A stretch of DNA of 64,000 bases from Anabaena sp. 4-3. Lineage in GTDB: Bacteria > Cyanobacteriota > Cyanobacteriia > Cyanobacteriales > Nostocaceae. Below the pieces are notes generated by a model, which had not been told where the DNA came from, ran no database searches, and saw only the letters and a program-made list of their open reading frames with translations. Below, piece after piece: positions 27,094 to 36,508 of the stretch (the first letter of the stretch is position 1; each line of letters begins with the position of its first letter). The stretch spans positions 1 to 64,000 of the forward strand of contig NZ_LUHJ01000065.1 of assembly GCF_001597745.1 (NCBI RefSeq). Direction: 5' to 3'. The position numbers were made by a program, and so were the translations under genes.

Positions 27094-29832
27094 ATGACAG
27101 CAACAGATAAAATTGCTATGCAGTCACAGCAATGGCATAATTTGCCTACATCTAGGGTGGCTCAAGAGTTAGACACAAATCTTGATACCGGTTTGACTGC
27201 TGAGGAAGTGACAAACCGTCGCTCACGTTTTGGTGCTAATGAACTGAAGGCGAAACCTGGAAAAAGTCCATTAGTGAGGTTTTTGTTGCAGTTTAACCAG
27301 CCGTTGCTGTACATTTTGCTAATTGCAGGTGCAATTAAGGCTTTTATTGGACAGTGGGTAAATGCTTGGGTAATTTGGGGTGTCACCCTGATTAATGCCA
27401 TTATTGGATTTATTCAAGAATCAAAAGCAGAAAGTGCGATCGCCGCTTTAGCTTCTTCAGTCCAAACCAATGCAACTATCATCCGCAACCATCAAAAGGT
27501 ACAAGTTTCCTCAACTGAGTTAGTACCAGGGGATATTGTCTTACTCGCTTCTGGTGATAAAGTCCCCGCAGATTTGCGTCTGGTACAATCTCGCAATCTG
27601 CAAGTCAATGAATCAGCACTCACCGGGGAATCAGTGGCGGTGGAAAAAAACACCCCACCCCTGAGTTTAGATGCACCCTTAGCAGAACGTACCAATATGG
27701 CTTATGCTGGTAGTTTTGTGACTTTCGGTACTGGTAAAGGTATTGTAGTGGCGATTGGTGAAGCCACAGAAACCGGGCGGATTTCTCAACTGATGGAGCA
27801 AGGCACGAGCCTGAAAACTCCCCTGACTCGGAAATTTGATAAATTTAGCCGTACTTTACTATACATCATTCTCGGTATAGCCACGCTGACGTTTGCTGTC
27901 GGGTTGGGATATGGCAATTCCTGGGCAGATATGTTTGAAGCGGCGGTTGCCTTTGCTGTGAGTGCGATTCCTGAAGGTTTACCTGCTGTAGTGACGGTGA
28001 CATTAGCAATAGGTGTTTCCCGGATGGCACGCCGTCATGCGATCGTGCGAAAGTTGCCAGCCGTGGAAACTCTGGGCGGTGCGACAGTCATCTGTTCTGA
28101 TAAAACCGGGACACTCACCGAGAACCAAATGACTGTACAAGAAATTTATGCAGGTGGGAAAAAATATCAGGTAACTGGTACGGGATATGCTCCCGAAGGC
28201 AAAATTTTATTAGATGAACAAGCCATAAATTGGGATGATTCTCCGGTGTTGGCAGAATGTCTCAAAGCAGGGTTGTTATGTAATGACTCTCATTTAGAAC
28301 AAAAGGAAGGGCAATGGCAGGTTGTCGGTGATCCCACAGAGGGAGCATTAATAGTTGTGGCTAATAAAGTGGAACTGTATCGCCGTCATGTAGAACAAGA
28401 AATGCCCAGACTAGATGTGATTCCCTTTGAGTCTGAGTTTCAATACATGGCAACTTTGCATGAAGATGGGAGTGGGAACAATGCTTCAGGTGGGAGAACT
28501 ATCTATGTTAAGGGTTCGGTAGAAGCGATTGTCAAACGTTGTCGGCAAATGTTAGACGCTGGGGGGAATCTAACTGCTATAGTTCCAGAAACCATACATC
28601 AAGAAGTTGATGCTATGGCTCATCAGGGTTTACGGGTGCTAGCTTTTGCGAAAAAATCTGTTTCACCTGCTCAAGATGCAGTTGATCATGCAGATATTGA
28701 AGAAGATTTAGTTTTCTTGGGATTGCAAGGTATGATTGATCCTCCCAGGAAGGAAGCGATCGCCGCCGTAGCTGCCTGTCAAAATGCTGGCATCCAAGTG
28801 AAAATGATTACAGGTGATCATGCGGTAACTGCACGAGCGATCGCCGAACGTATGGGCTTTAATCAACATGGTGAAGTTCTGGCTTTCACTGGTAGCCAAC
28901 TCGCCCAAATGGATAAATCCCAACTGGCTACAGCAATAGAAGATGGTTCAGTGTTTGCCCGTGTGGCACCAGAACAAAAACTTCGCATTGTGGAAGCCCT
29001 GCAATCTCAAGGCGAAATTGTGGCGATGACTGGGGATGGTGTCAACGATGCACCAGCTTTAAAACAAGCAGAAATTGGGATTGCAATGGGGGGCGCGGGT
29101 ACGGAGGTGGCAAAAGAAGCCGCAGACATGATTTTGACTGATGATAACTTCGCCTCTATCGAAGCGGCGGTAGAAGAAGGGCGGACTGTATATCGTAATT
29201 TATTGAAAGCGATCGCCTTTATCTTACCTGTTAATGGCGGTGAATCGATGACAATTTTAATCAGTGTGCTACTAGCTAGAGTATTACCGATTTTGTCTTT
29301 ACAAGTGCTGTGGCTCAATATGGTGAATTCCATCGCCATGACAGTACCCTTAGCCTTTGAGCCTAAGTCAGAGCGAGTCATGCAACAACCGCCACGCAGT
29401 CCCCGCGAACCCTTACTTTCCCGCAGTTTAATCAAGCGTATTTTTACAATTTCTATCTTTAACTGGATTTTGATTTTTGGTGTATTTGAATGGATACGAC
29501 AAACCACAGGCAATGTTGCTTTAGCCCGCACAATGGCAATTCAGGCGTTAGTAGCGGGGAGATTATTTTATCTATTAAGTATTAGTCAATTAGGAATGGC
29601 AATAATTAATCGACTGCGGGGAATCAGACAAACATTCAATGATGCCTCAGTCATGGGAATTGGCATTGGTTGTGCAGTAATTTTACAGATTATATTCAGT
29701 CAATGGAACTTGATGAATATCTTATTTTATACTGCTCCTCTAAATTTATCTCAATGGTTAATTTGTTTGCTCGTAGGCTTACCAATGATTCCACTAGCGA
29801 TTTTACTGAATCGTGTTGATCCTTTGGACTGA
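27094..29832 (+). CDS. P-type (P2) cation-transporting ATPase
   Basis: A 912-residue pump. An N-terminal cation-ATPase domain (WHNLPTSRVAQELDTNLDTG) is followed by paired helices at about 65 to 110, the actuator TGES at 177-180, PEGLP in helix M4 (303-307), the phosphorylated Asp336 in CSDKTGTLT, the hinge GDGVNDAPALKQAEIG, and about six C-terminal membrane helices. It belongs to the SERCA/PMR1/PacL-like group, so Ca2+ or Mn2+ (possibly Na+) export is most likely; the ion cannot be fixed here. The internal segment near residue 460 (DGSGNNASGGRT) is a small low-complexity insertion. Confidence 0.93.
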   Translation: MTATDKIAMQSQQWHNLPTSRVAQELDTNLDTGLTAEEVTNRRSRFGANELKAKPGKSPLVRFLLQFNQPLLYILLIAGAIKAFIGQWVNAWVIWGVTLINAIIGFIQESKAESAIAALASSVQTNATIIRNHQKVQVSSTELVPGDIVLLASGDKVPADLRLVQSRNLQVNESALTGESVAVEKNTPPLSLDAPLAERTNMAYAGSFVTFGTGKGIVVAIGEATETGRISQLMEQGTSLKTPLTRKFDKFSRTLLYIILGIATLTFAVGLGYGNSWADMFEAAVAFAVSAIPEGLPAVVTVTLAIGVSRMARRHAIVRKLPAVETLGGATVICSDKTGTLTENQMTVQEIYAGGKKYQVTGTGYAPEGKILLDEQAINWDDSPVLAECLKAGLLCNDSHLEQKEGQWQVVGDPTEGALIVVANKVELYRRHVEQEMPRLDVIPFESEFQYMATLHEDGSGNNASGGRTIYVKGSVEAIVKRCRQMLDAGGNLTAIVPETIHQEVDAMAHQGLRVLAFAKKSVSPAQDAVDHADIEEDLVFLGLQGMIDPPRKEAIAAVAACQNAGIQVKMITGDHAVTARAIAERMGFNQHGEVLAFTGSQLAQMDKSQLATAIEDGSVFARVAPEQKLRIVEALQSQGEIVAMTGDGVNDAPALKQAEIGIAMGGAGTEVAKEAADMILTDDNFASIEAAVEEGRTVYRNLLKAIAFILPVNGGESMTILISVLLARVLPILSLQVLWLNMVNSIAMTVPLAFEPKSERVMQQPPRSPREPLLSRSLIKRIFTISIFNWILIFGVFEWIRQTTGNVALARTMAIQALVAGRLFYLLSISQLGMAIINRLRGIRQTFNDASVMGIGIGCAVILQIIFSQWNLMNILFYTAPLNLSQWLICLLVGLPMIPLAILLNRVDPLD

Positions 29833-29860
29833 TGAATTGCTAAAATTTCCTTTGGGGTTA

Positions 29861-31615
29861 CTAGGCGATCGCTTGCTGTGTTCCCAGCGTCTTTTTGACT
29901 ACTACTGATTTTGCTTGCTGACGTAACGGAATTTCAATCCAAAACTCACATCCTTCACCCAGTGCTGACTCACACCGCAACACCCCAGAGTGCTTTTCTA
30001 CAATAATTTGGTAACTAATTGACAAGCCTAACCCCGTACCTTTACCTACAGGTTTGGTGGTGAAAAAGGGGTCAAATATCTTTTGTCGCACTTGTTCGGA
30101 CATTCCTGGGCCATTGTCGCTAATTCTCACTACTACTCGGTCATGATTCATCAGTTCGGTACGAATTTTAATCTGACTAGGATTCGCCTTAATCTCTGAC
30201 TGGGAACGTTGGGAATTATAACTATTGAGCGCATCAATGGCATTATTAATAATATTCAAAAATACCTGATTTAACTGCCCGGCATGACATTCTACCAAAG
30301 GTAACTGTCCGTACTCCTTAATAATCTCAATTTTGGCTTGGTCTGGTTTCGCTTTGAAGCAATTTTGTAAAATCAACAATGTACTATCAATACCTTCGTG
30401 AATATCCACCTCTTTCATCTCAGCTTCATCCAGACGGGAGAAATTGCGTAAAGACAAGACAATTTGCTGAATGCGCTGAGAACCCATTTTCATCGAATCG
30501 AGAATTTTCGGTAAATCTTCTTGGATAAATTCCAAATCCATATCCTCAGCTTTGAACTGAATGCTTTCCCCTGCCATGGGAAACTCTTCTTGATAGAGAT
30601 TGACTAACTCTAAGAGATTTTGAGTATATTCACTAGCATGAATTACATTGCCATAAATAAAATTTACCGGGTTATTAATTTCATGTGCTATTCCAGCTAC
30701 CAACTGACCGATACTAGACATTTTTTCGGTTTGAATTAGTTGGGCTTGTGTACTTTGTAATTCTTCTAAAGCTTTTTGTAATTCTAACTCAGCTTGTTTG
30801 CGTTCAGCAATTTCTAACTCTAAACGTTGGTTGATGTCAGTTAATTCTGTATTTTTTAGCAATGTTTCACGCGATTTAGCCAACTTAACCGCCATTTGGT
30901 TAAATGCTTCAGCCAATTCAGTAATTTCATCATTTGTGCGAATTTGCAACCGATAATTGAAGTTACCTTTGGCAATCTCATCTGTTCCTAATTGTAAACT
31001 GTACAAAGCCTTAATTGTTGGCTGCCAAATCAGCACCAATGTAGCAGCAAAGACAATCAAAATCACCGCCACAACCACAAAGGCAATAATTCGCTGTACT
31101 TGTTGCAGGTTTTCCAAATCTTGTTCTAATAATAATCTTTGCTGTTCCGCACGTTCAATTAAAGGGTTAAGAAATAACTCAATATCTCGATTAAAGGAAT
31201 TGATGGCGCGAAAATATTGTTGCGAATCTGCCAGTTGATTGTTTTGAGGATTTTGTTGAATTAATTGATTTGCCATGAGGTGTAGAGACTGATGGCGGCG
31301 ACGAATTACAGCAATTTCTGGCGCATTGGGCATGAAGCTTTCTAATTGATTCAGAGACTCTATAAACTGATGGCGAGCATTTTTAATGTCTTGCTCTTGA
31401 TTCTGCAACAAAACAGCATTTTTGAGCAGCAAAATTTCTGACTTTAAGGCATTGTCTGCTTGTACAGCAGCTTTCAGGGTTTTTGTACTTTCATAACTTT
31501 TATCTAGGATAGTGCGCTTAATTTGCTGAACCACTATCATATTGCCCATAAGGATAGCTATTACCAGTCCAACAGATACAGCAGCACTTGTGAGTAACTT
31601 GGTATAAATTTTCAT
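29861..31615 (-). CDS. Membrane sensor histidine kinase with HAMP domain
   Basis: A 584-residue kinase. TM1 covers about residues 8 to 30 and TM2 about 173 to 197, with a roughly 140-residue periplasmic helical region between them. A HAMP domain follows at about 195 to 250 (LQLGTDEIAKGNFNYRLQIRTNDEI), then a coiled coil to about 295. The dimerisation box is GQLVAGIAHEINNPVNF with the phosphorylated His. N, G1 and G2 boxes are intact (NQVFLNIINNAIDAL, ISDNGPGMS, GKGTGLGLSISY). Its ATG overlaps the stop of the PhnD-like gene by 4 bases, so the two are coupled and the lipoprotein is the likely ligand sensor. No response regulator is adjacent. Confidence 0.93.
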   Translation of the reverse strand: MKIYTKLLTSAAVSVGLVIAILMGNMIVVQQIKRTILDKSYESTKTLKAAVQADNALKSEILLLKNAVLLQNQEQDIKNARHQFIESLNQLESFMPNAPEIAVIRRRHQSLHLMANQLIQQNPQNNQLADSQQYFRAINSFNRDIELFLNPLIERAEQQRLLLEQDLENLQQVQRIIAFVVVAVILIVFAATLVLIWQPTIKALYSLQLGTDEIAKGNFNYRLQIRTNDEITELAEAFNQMAVKLAKSRETLLKNTELTDINQRLELEIAERKQAELELQKALEELQSTQAQLIQTEKMSSIGQLVAGIAHEINNPVNFIYGNVIHASEYTQNLLELVNLYQEEFPMAGESIQFKAEDMDLEFIQEDLPKILDSMKMGSQRIQQIVLSLRNFSRLDEAEMKEVDIHEGIDSTLLILQNCFKAKPDQAKIEIIKEYGQLPLVECHAGQLNQVFLNIINNAIDALNSYNSQRSQSEIKANPSQIKIRTELMNHDRVVVRISDNGPGMSEQVRQKIFDPFFTTKPVGKGTGLGLSISYQIIVEKHSGVLRCESALGEGCEFWIEIPLRQQAKSVVVKKTLGTQQAIA

Positions 31616-32643
31616 GATTGCGCGGGAGATATTAATTTTAATTCTTGGCGGAGTTTTTGAATAGGAGTATAGTCGGCAGGAACAACAAGAGTATATCCAG
31701 ATGATTCCCTGTCTCCCAGATTCTCTAGAGTATCTAGACTACTCACAAATGCTTGCTTGAGTTGATGTATTAACTCAGGGGGTAGTTTGTTGGATGCGAC
31801 TATGGGAAAATTGGTGATGGGGGTAGATTCCCAAATAATTTTGAAGTTTTGCGGTGTGAGTTTACCAGTTTTTTGCTGCTGACGGTAGAAGGAAATATGA
31901 GTGGCGGCAGCATCAACAATACCAGCTTCTAGTGCTGCCAGACTCTGACTATAATTCTCAGTGTAAATGACTTGGGCAAAATCACGCTCAGGATTAATTC
32001 CCTGTTTTGTCAGTTGAGCTAATGGTACAAGATAGCCAAAAGTAGATGGTTTCTTCACAAAAGCAACGCGCTTACCTTTGAGGTCTTGTAAACTGTTGAT
32101 GGTGCTGTTGGCTTTGACAACTATACCAGACCGAGACCAAGGTTGTGCTGTATGTTTGTCTATTGCAGTTACTAAAGGTTGAATTTGGGCTTGCTTTTCT
32201 AGTGCTTCCAGATAGGTGAAAGGCTCTAAATAAGCCATATCTATCCGGTTTTGCATCAACCAATCAATAATTTCTGGTTCATCCTGGGCAATTTTGATCT
32301 CAACTTTTCGTCTTAGGTATTTTTCCAAGTAATCTTTTAAGGGTTTGATTATTAGTTCGGGTGCGGTTTGACTGGGGATAGGTTGTAATCCTATGGTCAA
32401 TTGGGGTAGATTTTCTAGGGGACTAGCTGAGACAGTATAACTTTTATAAATTGTTCCCTGCCTTTCCCTTGCCCTTCTGGATACTCTATTGCCGTTGATT
32501 GGCGATGGATTGGGGTTGGGATTGACGATTGGCTGATGAGTAGTACAGCCCATCAGCAGGTGCGATGCGATCGCCACTAAAATGAAAATCTGGCTTTGGA
32601 ATAAACTGCGTTTGCCAATCAGCCAAGATACGGCTGTTTTCAT
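31612..32643 (-). CDS. PhnD/SsuA-type periplasmic binding lipoprotein
   Basis: A 343-residue protein. An N-terminal hydrophobic stretch ends in a lipobox LLMGC (Cys at about residue 33), so it is a probable lipoprotein. The mature part has the PhnD-like fold: LTIGLQPIPSQTAPELIIKPLKDYLEKYL, MAYLEPFTYLEAL, LKGKRVAFVKKPSTFGYLVP and AGIVDAAATHISFYRQ. Such proteins bind phosphonate, phosphite or other oxyanions for ABC import, but no permease or ATPase is nearby. The 4-base overlap with a histidine kinase suggests a sensing role instead. Ligand unknown. Confidence 0.88.
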   Translation of the reverse strand: MKTAVSWLIGKRSLFQSQIFILVAIASHLLMGCTTHQPIVNPNPNPSPINGNRVSRRARERQGTIYKSYTVSASPLENLPQLTIGLQPIPSQTAPELIIKPLKDYLEKYLRRKVEIKIAQDEPEIIDWLMQNRIDMAYLEPFTYLEALEKQAQIQPLVTAIDKHTAQPWSRSGIVVKANSTINSLQDLKGKRVAFVKKPSTFGYLVPLAQLTKQGINPERDFAQVIYTENYSQSLAALEAGIVDAAATHISFYRQQQKTGKLTPQNFKIIWESTPITNFPIVASNKLPPELIHQLKQAFVSSLDTLENLGDRESSGYTLVVPADYTPIQKLRQELKLISPAQS

Positions 32644-32800
32644 AGGGTAAGCTGCAAATATCTACCTAAAATTAGTCAGATATATTTTTCCCCAAATGAG
32701 TGTCAAGTTAACAGCCTTCAATTTAGCCTGGATGAGCGAGGGAACATTGAACCCAACATCAGATAAATTAGTTGATGGGGTGTAACCATTGGATGGTAAA

Positions 32801-34312
32801 ATGATACAGGAAGCACAATCAAAGAAAGTAGTAGTTGTAGGTGCAGGTTGGGCTGGTTTAGGTGCAACCTACCATTTAGCAAAACAAGGTTATGATGTAA
32901 CGCTTCTAGAAGCAGGCCCCTATCCCGGTGGACTGGTAGCGGGTTGGCAAACAACCGGCGGTAAATCTGTAGAAGCAGGTATTCACGGCTTTTGGTATCC
33001 CTACAGAAACATTTTTTCCCTCATCAACGAATTAGAAATTAATCCCTTCACTACCTGGACTCGTTCCGCCCAATATTCCCCGGCGGGTTTGGAAGTAGAA
33101 TCACCAATTTTTCAAGACTTACCCAGACTACCCACACCATTGGGTACTTTCATCTATACCCAATTTCAACGGTTGCCATTAATCGACCGTCTCAGTGCAT
33201 TACCATTACTTTACTCTGTAGTTGACTTTGATAATTCTGATGCAGCTTGGCGGCGTTATGATTTTGTCACCGCACGGGAATTATTTAAAGATTTTGGTGT
33301 GTCGGCGCGACTGTATAAAGAAGCATTTGAACCGATGTTATTAGTAGGTTTATTTGCTCCTGGTGAACAATGTTCAGCCGCCGCAACTTTAGGAATGTTG
33401 TACTTTTTTATTTTAGCTCATCAAGCGGATTTTGATGTAGTTTGGTGTCGGGGAACTGTGGGCGAAAAAATCTTTCGTCCCTGGGTGGAAAAAATCGAAA
33501 AAGCTGGCGCGAAAGTATTACCTAAACATCGGGTTACAGATTTAATTATTGATAGTAATAATCAAGCTACTGGTGTAGTTTGTGGTGATGAAGTATTTGA
33601 AGCGGATGCTGTGATTTTTGCGGTGGGTGTGACTGGGATGAAAAAAATTGTCGCCAGTAGTCCCAGTTTACAAAGTCGCCCAGAGTTTCGCAATTTGCAA
33701 AACTTAGGGGCGATTGATGTCTTAGCGACTCGGCTATGGTTTGACCGCAAAGTTGAGATTAAACGTCCTTCTAATGCTTGTTTTGGTTTTGATGATACTA
33801 CAGGCTGGACTTTCTTTGATTTAAATGCTTTACATGATGAATATAAACAAGAAGAAGGAACTGTAATTGAGGCTGATTTTTATCACGCTAATCAGTTTTT
33901 AACTTGGAGTGATGAGGAAATTGTGGGGACGGTGCAGCGATATTTAACTACTTGTGTGCCTGGGTTTAGAGAAGCAAAGGTAATTGATAGTAGTATAATT
34001 CGCTTACCCCAGGCTGTGACTCACTTTGCACCGGGTAGTTATCGTTATATGTTACCTGCTCAGACCAGTTTTGCTAATGTATTCATGAGTGGAGATTGGA
34101 TAGTTAACAGACATGGTTCTTGGTCACAGGAGAAAGCTTATGTTACAGGTTTAGAAGCGGCAAATTTAGTCATTTCTAATTTGGCAAGCGGTACACCTGC
34201 TGAGATTTTACCCGTTGAGCCAGACGAAGCCCATATACAAGTGGCTAGAAAAGTTAATCAAACAGTGCGAGAATTAGGTAAATCTATTCTGCCTGATTTT
34301 TGGTTGCCGTAG
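32801..34312 (+). CDS. FAD-dependent carotenoid-desaturase-like oxidoreductase
   Basis: A 503-residue flavoprotein (a TTG four codons earlier at 32789 is an alternative start). The FAD-binding motif VVVVGAGWAGLGATYHLAKQG with LLEAGPYPGG opens the protein, and the C-terminal FAD motif FMSGDWIVNRHGSWSQEKAYVTG closes it. The middle (AGIHGFWYPYRNIFSLI, FEPMLLVGLFAPGEQCSAAA) resembles zeta-carotene desaturase/phytoene desaturase relatives of the amine-oxidase fold. It is probably a carotenoid or isoprenoid oxidoreductase but not clearly CrtQ or CrtP. No carotenoid genes are adjacent; the CRISPR leader follows. Confidence 0.85.
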   Translation: MIQEAQSKKVVVVGAGWAGLGATYHLAKQGYDVTLLEAGPYPGGLVAGWQTTGGKSVEAGIHGFWYPYRNIFSLINELEINPFTTWTRSAQYSPAGLEVESPIFQDLPRLPTPLGTFIYTQFQRLPLIDRLSALPLLYSVVDFDNSDAAWRRYDFVTARELFKDFGVSARLYKEAFEPMLLVGLFAPGEQCSAAATLGMLYFFILAHQADFDVVWCRGTVGEKIFRPWVEKIEKAGAKVLPKHRVTDLIIDSNNQATGVVCGDEVFEADAVIFAVGVTGMKKIVASSPSLQSRPEFRNLQNLGAIDVLATRLWFDRKVEIKRPSNACFGFDDTTGWTFFDLNALHDEYKQEEGTVIEADFYHANQFLTWSDEEIVGTVQRYLTTCVPGFREAKVIDSSIIRLPQAVTHFAPGSYRYMLPAQTSFANVFMSGDWIVNRHGSWSQEKAYVTGLEAANLVISNLASGTPAEILPVEPDEAHIQVARKVNQTVRELGKSILPDFWLP

Positions 34313-34556
34313 GGGCGGAAAGTATTCAATTGCGCGGATGGGTAGGTGTAAAAATTTGGTGTTAAAGCAAAATGGCTGTATTCCTTGTGTCACAAGCTTT
34401 TGCAGAAAAATTTATTTAAAACCATCCGCGCACCTTATACAGCAAGGGTTTCAGCGATTTGTATAAATCAACTGACATTTTCCTCGTGTTATGATAGACC
34501 CATCCGCGAATCTGAACCTTGAAAACCTCATATACATTAGCTTTCCGGTTGCCGCA
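34313..34556 (+). promoter_or_regulatory. Presumed CRISPR leader
   Basis: A 244-base AT-rich region between the flavoprotein stop and the first repeat. It contains GCGCGGATGG (34332-34341), its complement CCATCCGCGC (34422-34431) and a third copy CCATCCGCG (34500-34508). A TATGAT box (34490-34495) would place a transcription start about 50 bases before the array. Just before the array is CTTGAAAACCTCATA. It is the leader side because repeats end in ATTGAAAC on this strand. Confidence 0.6.
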
Positions 34557-36205
34557 GTTGCAACATTAACTAATCCCTATTAGGGATTGAAACAGAAATT
34601 ATGAACTTGGAGAATTTTAATTTTGCTGTTGCAACATTAACTAATCCCTATTAGGGATTGAAACAAGTATTTGAATTTACGATAGAAGCGCAAGACGTTG
34701 CAACATTAACTAATCCCTATTAGGGATTGAAACTTAAAATTAGTTCTTGACTTCTGAGATTTGATTTGTTGCAACATTAACTAATCCCTATTAGGGATTG
34801 AAACAAGAAATCGCTACAAACTTATCTGGCACGGATTGGCAGTTGCAACATTAACTAATCCCTATTAGGGATTGAAACTGACACCTTTGCTACCGAAACG
34901 GTGACATCACTAGGGTTGCAACATTAACTAATCCCTATTAGGGATTGAAACATAGCGCAGCTTGCAACGCCGCAAAAAGGCGATCTATAGTTGCAACATT
35001 AACTAATCCCTATTAGGGATTGAAACTAAAAATACTCTCAATGATGCTATAATAAAAAAAGTGTTGCAACATTAACTAATCCCTATTAGGGATTGAAACT
35101 TGTGAACGCTAACGGGATCGTGATAAACATTCCGTTGCAACATTAACTAATCCCTATTAGGGATTGAAACATCTACACCCGACCAACGCCAGTGGGCGAT
35201 CGCACTCGGTTGCAACATTAACTAATCCCTATTAGGGATTGAAACGCTGCTTCTACAGCGATACGATGTGATGACGACGGTTGCAACATTAACTAATCCC
35301 TATTAGGGATTGAAACGGGTGGTCGTAGAAGGGGCAATGCAGATTCAATATCTGGAAGGTTGCAACATTAACTAATCCCTATTAGGGATTGAAACAGTAA
35401 ACTTCCAGAAGATGCTCAAGAAAGAATACAGTTGCAACATTAACTAATCCCTATTAGGGATTGAAACTATGTCCTCGCAAAATTGCTGTAAAGCTTTTTT
35501 GCCGTTGCAACATTAACTAATCCCTATTAGGGATTGAAACCATGGCGATCGCGCTCAGGAAATCGTTGACCAATGGTTGCAACATTAACTAATCCCTATT
35601 AGGGATTGAAACGCCAGAAAGAAGCGGCAAGAGATAAGATAACTAGGTTGCAACATTAACTAATCCCTATTAGGGATTGAAACAAAAATGCTATTGCCTC
35701 ATAAGCTAAATAAACAGTTGCAACATTAACTAATCCCTATTAGGGATTGAAACCTGTCGGTGCTATTGGTCTTTTTCAATGATCTTGTTGCAACATTAAC
35801 TAATCCCTATTAGGGATTGAAACAACAATGGCTGAATACCAGCTTAAGTATGACTACATAGTTGCAACATTAACTAATCCCTATTAGGGATTGAAACATC
35901 TCAATGAAACAGGGTAGGCGTTTAACCTACCGTTGCAACATTAACTAATCCCTATTAGGGATTGAAACTCACTGAACAGATGGACGCAATGACAACACGC
36001 GCACAGGCGTTGCAACATTAACTAATCCCTATTAGGGATTGAAACTCGAATTCACGTCTAATAATGCGTTTGACTTCCGATGGTTTGTCGTTGCAACATT
36101 AACTAATCCCTATTAGGGATTGAAACATCTGCCCTCAAAAAGCATGGGTATAAGTTTGGAAGTGGGAAGTTGCAACATTAACTAATCCCTATTAGGGATT
36201 GAAAC
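34557..36205 (+). CRISPR. CRISPR array, 23 repeats and 22 spacers
   Basis: The 37-base repeat begins GTTGCAACATTAACT and ends TAGGGATTGAAAC; every copy I read looks identical. Its core, AATCCCTA and TAGGGATT around one T, is a perfect palindrome, and the 3' ATTGAAAC is the typical 8-base crRNA tag of cyanobacterial type I-D/III-like systems. Repeat starts: 34557, 34628, 34697, 34768, 34842, 34915, 34990, 35063, 35134, 35209, 35280, 35359, 35431, 35504, 35576, 35647, 35717, 35787, 35861, 35932, 36009, 36090, 36169. Spacers are 32 to 44 bases and show no repetition. No cas gene lies in the window, so the array must be served in trans. Confidence 0.98.
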
Positions 36206-36508
36206 AGGCGATATATTCGGGGCGGGCAGGATGCCCAACACCACTTGCTACAAGTCGGCACAGCCGCCCAACGCAGTGGCTCCCCCACAAGATTGATAAT
36301 TGATTTTCGGGAAAGCCCTAAGCGCAGCACAACCCAACTCAGATATTGGTGTTGGGTTTCCTCCGTCAACCCAACCTACAATTTTTTGGCATCACTTTAG
36401 CTGTGTGAGTCTACTACAGTGATGAAAGACGGAAACTAAAGCTAGAAGGAAAAGTCTTAGTGTGTGTTAAAAAACATCTCGAAGATGTGAAGCTGAGATG
36501 AGTGACAA
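36206..36508. repeat. Dispersed repeats downstream of the CRISPR array
   Basis: No gene. At 36251-36281 there is a copy of the CAAGTCGGCAGAGCCGCCCA-type repeat (here with one change) that also occurs twice inside putA. At about 36322-36382, AACCCAAC and GTTGGGTT blocks form the palindromic element common in cyanobacterial genomes. The remainder up to mltA is the probable mltA promoter region. Confidence 0.65.
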
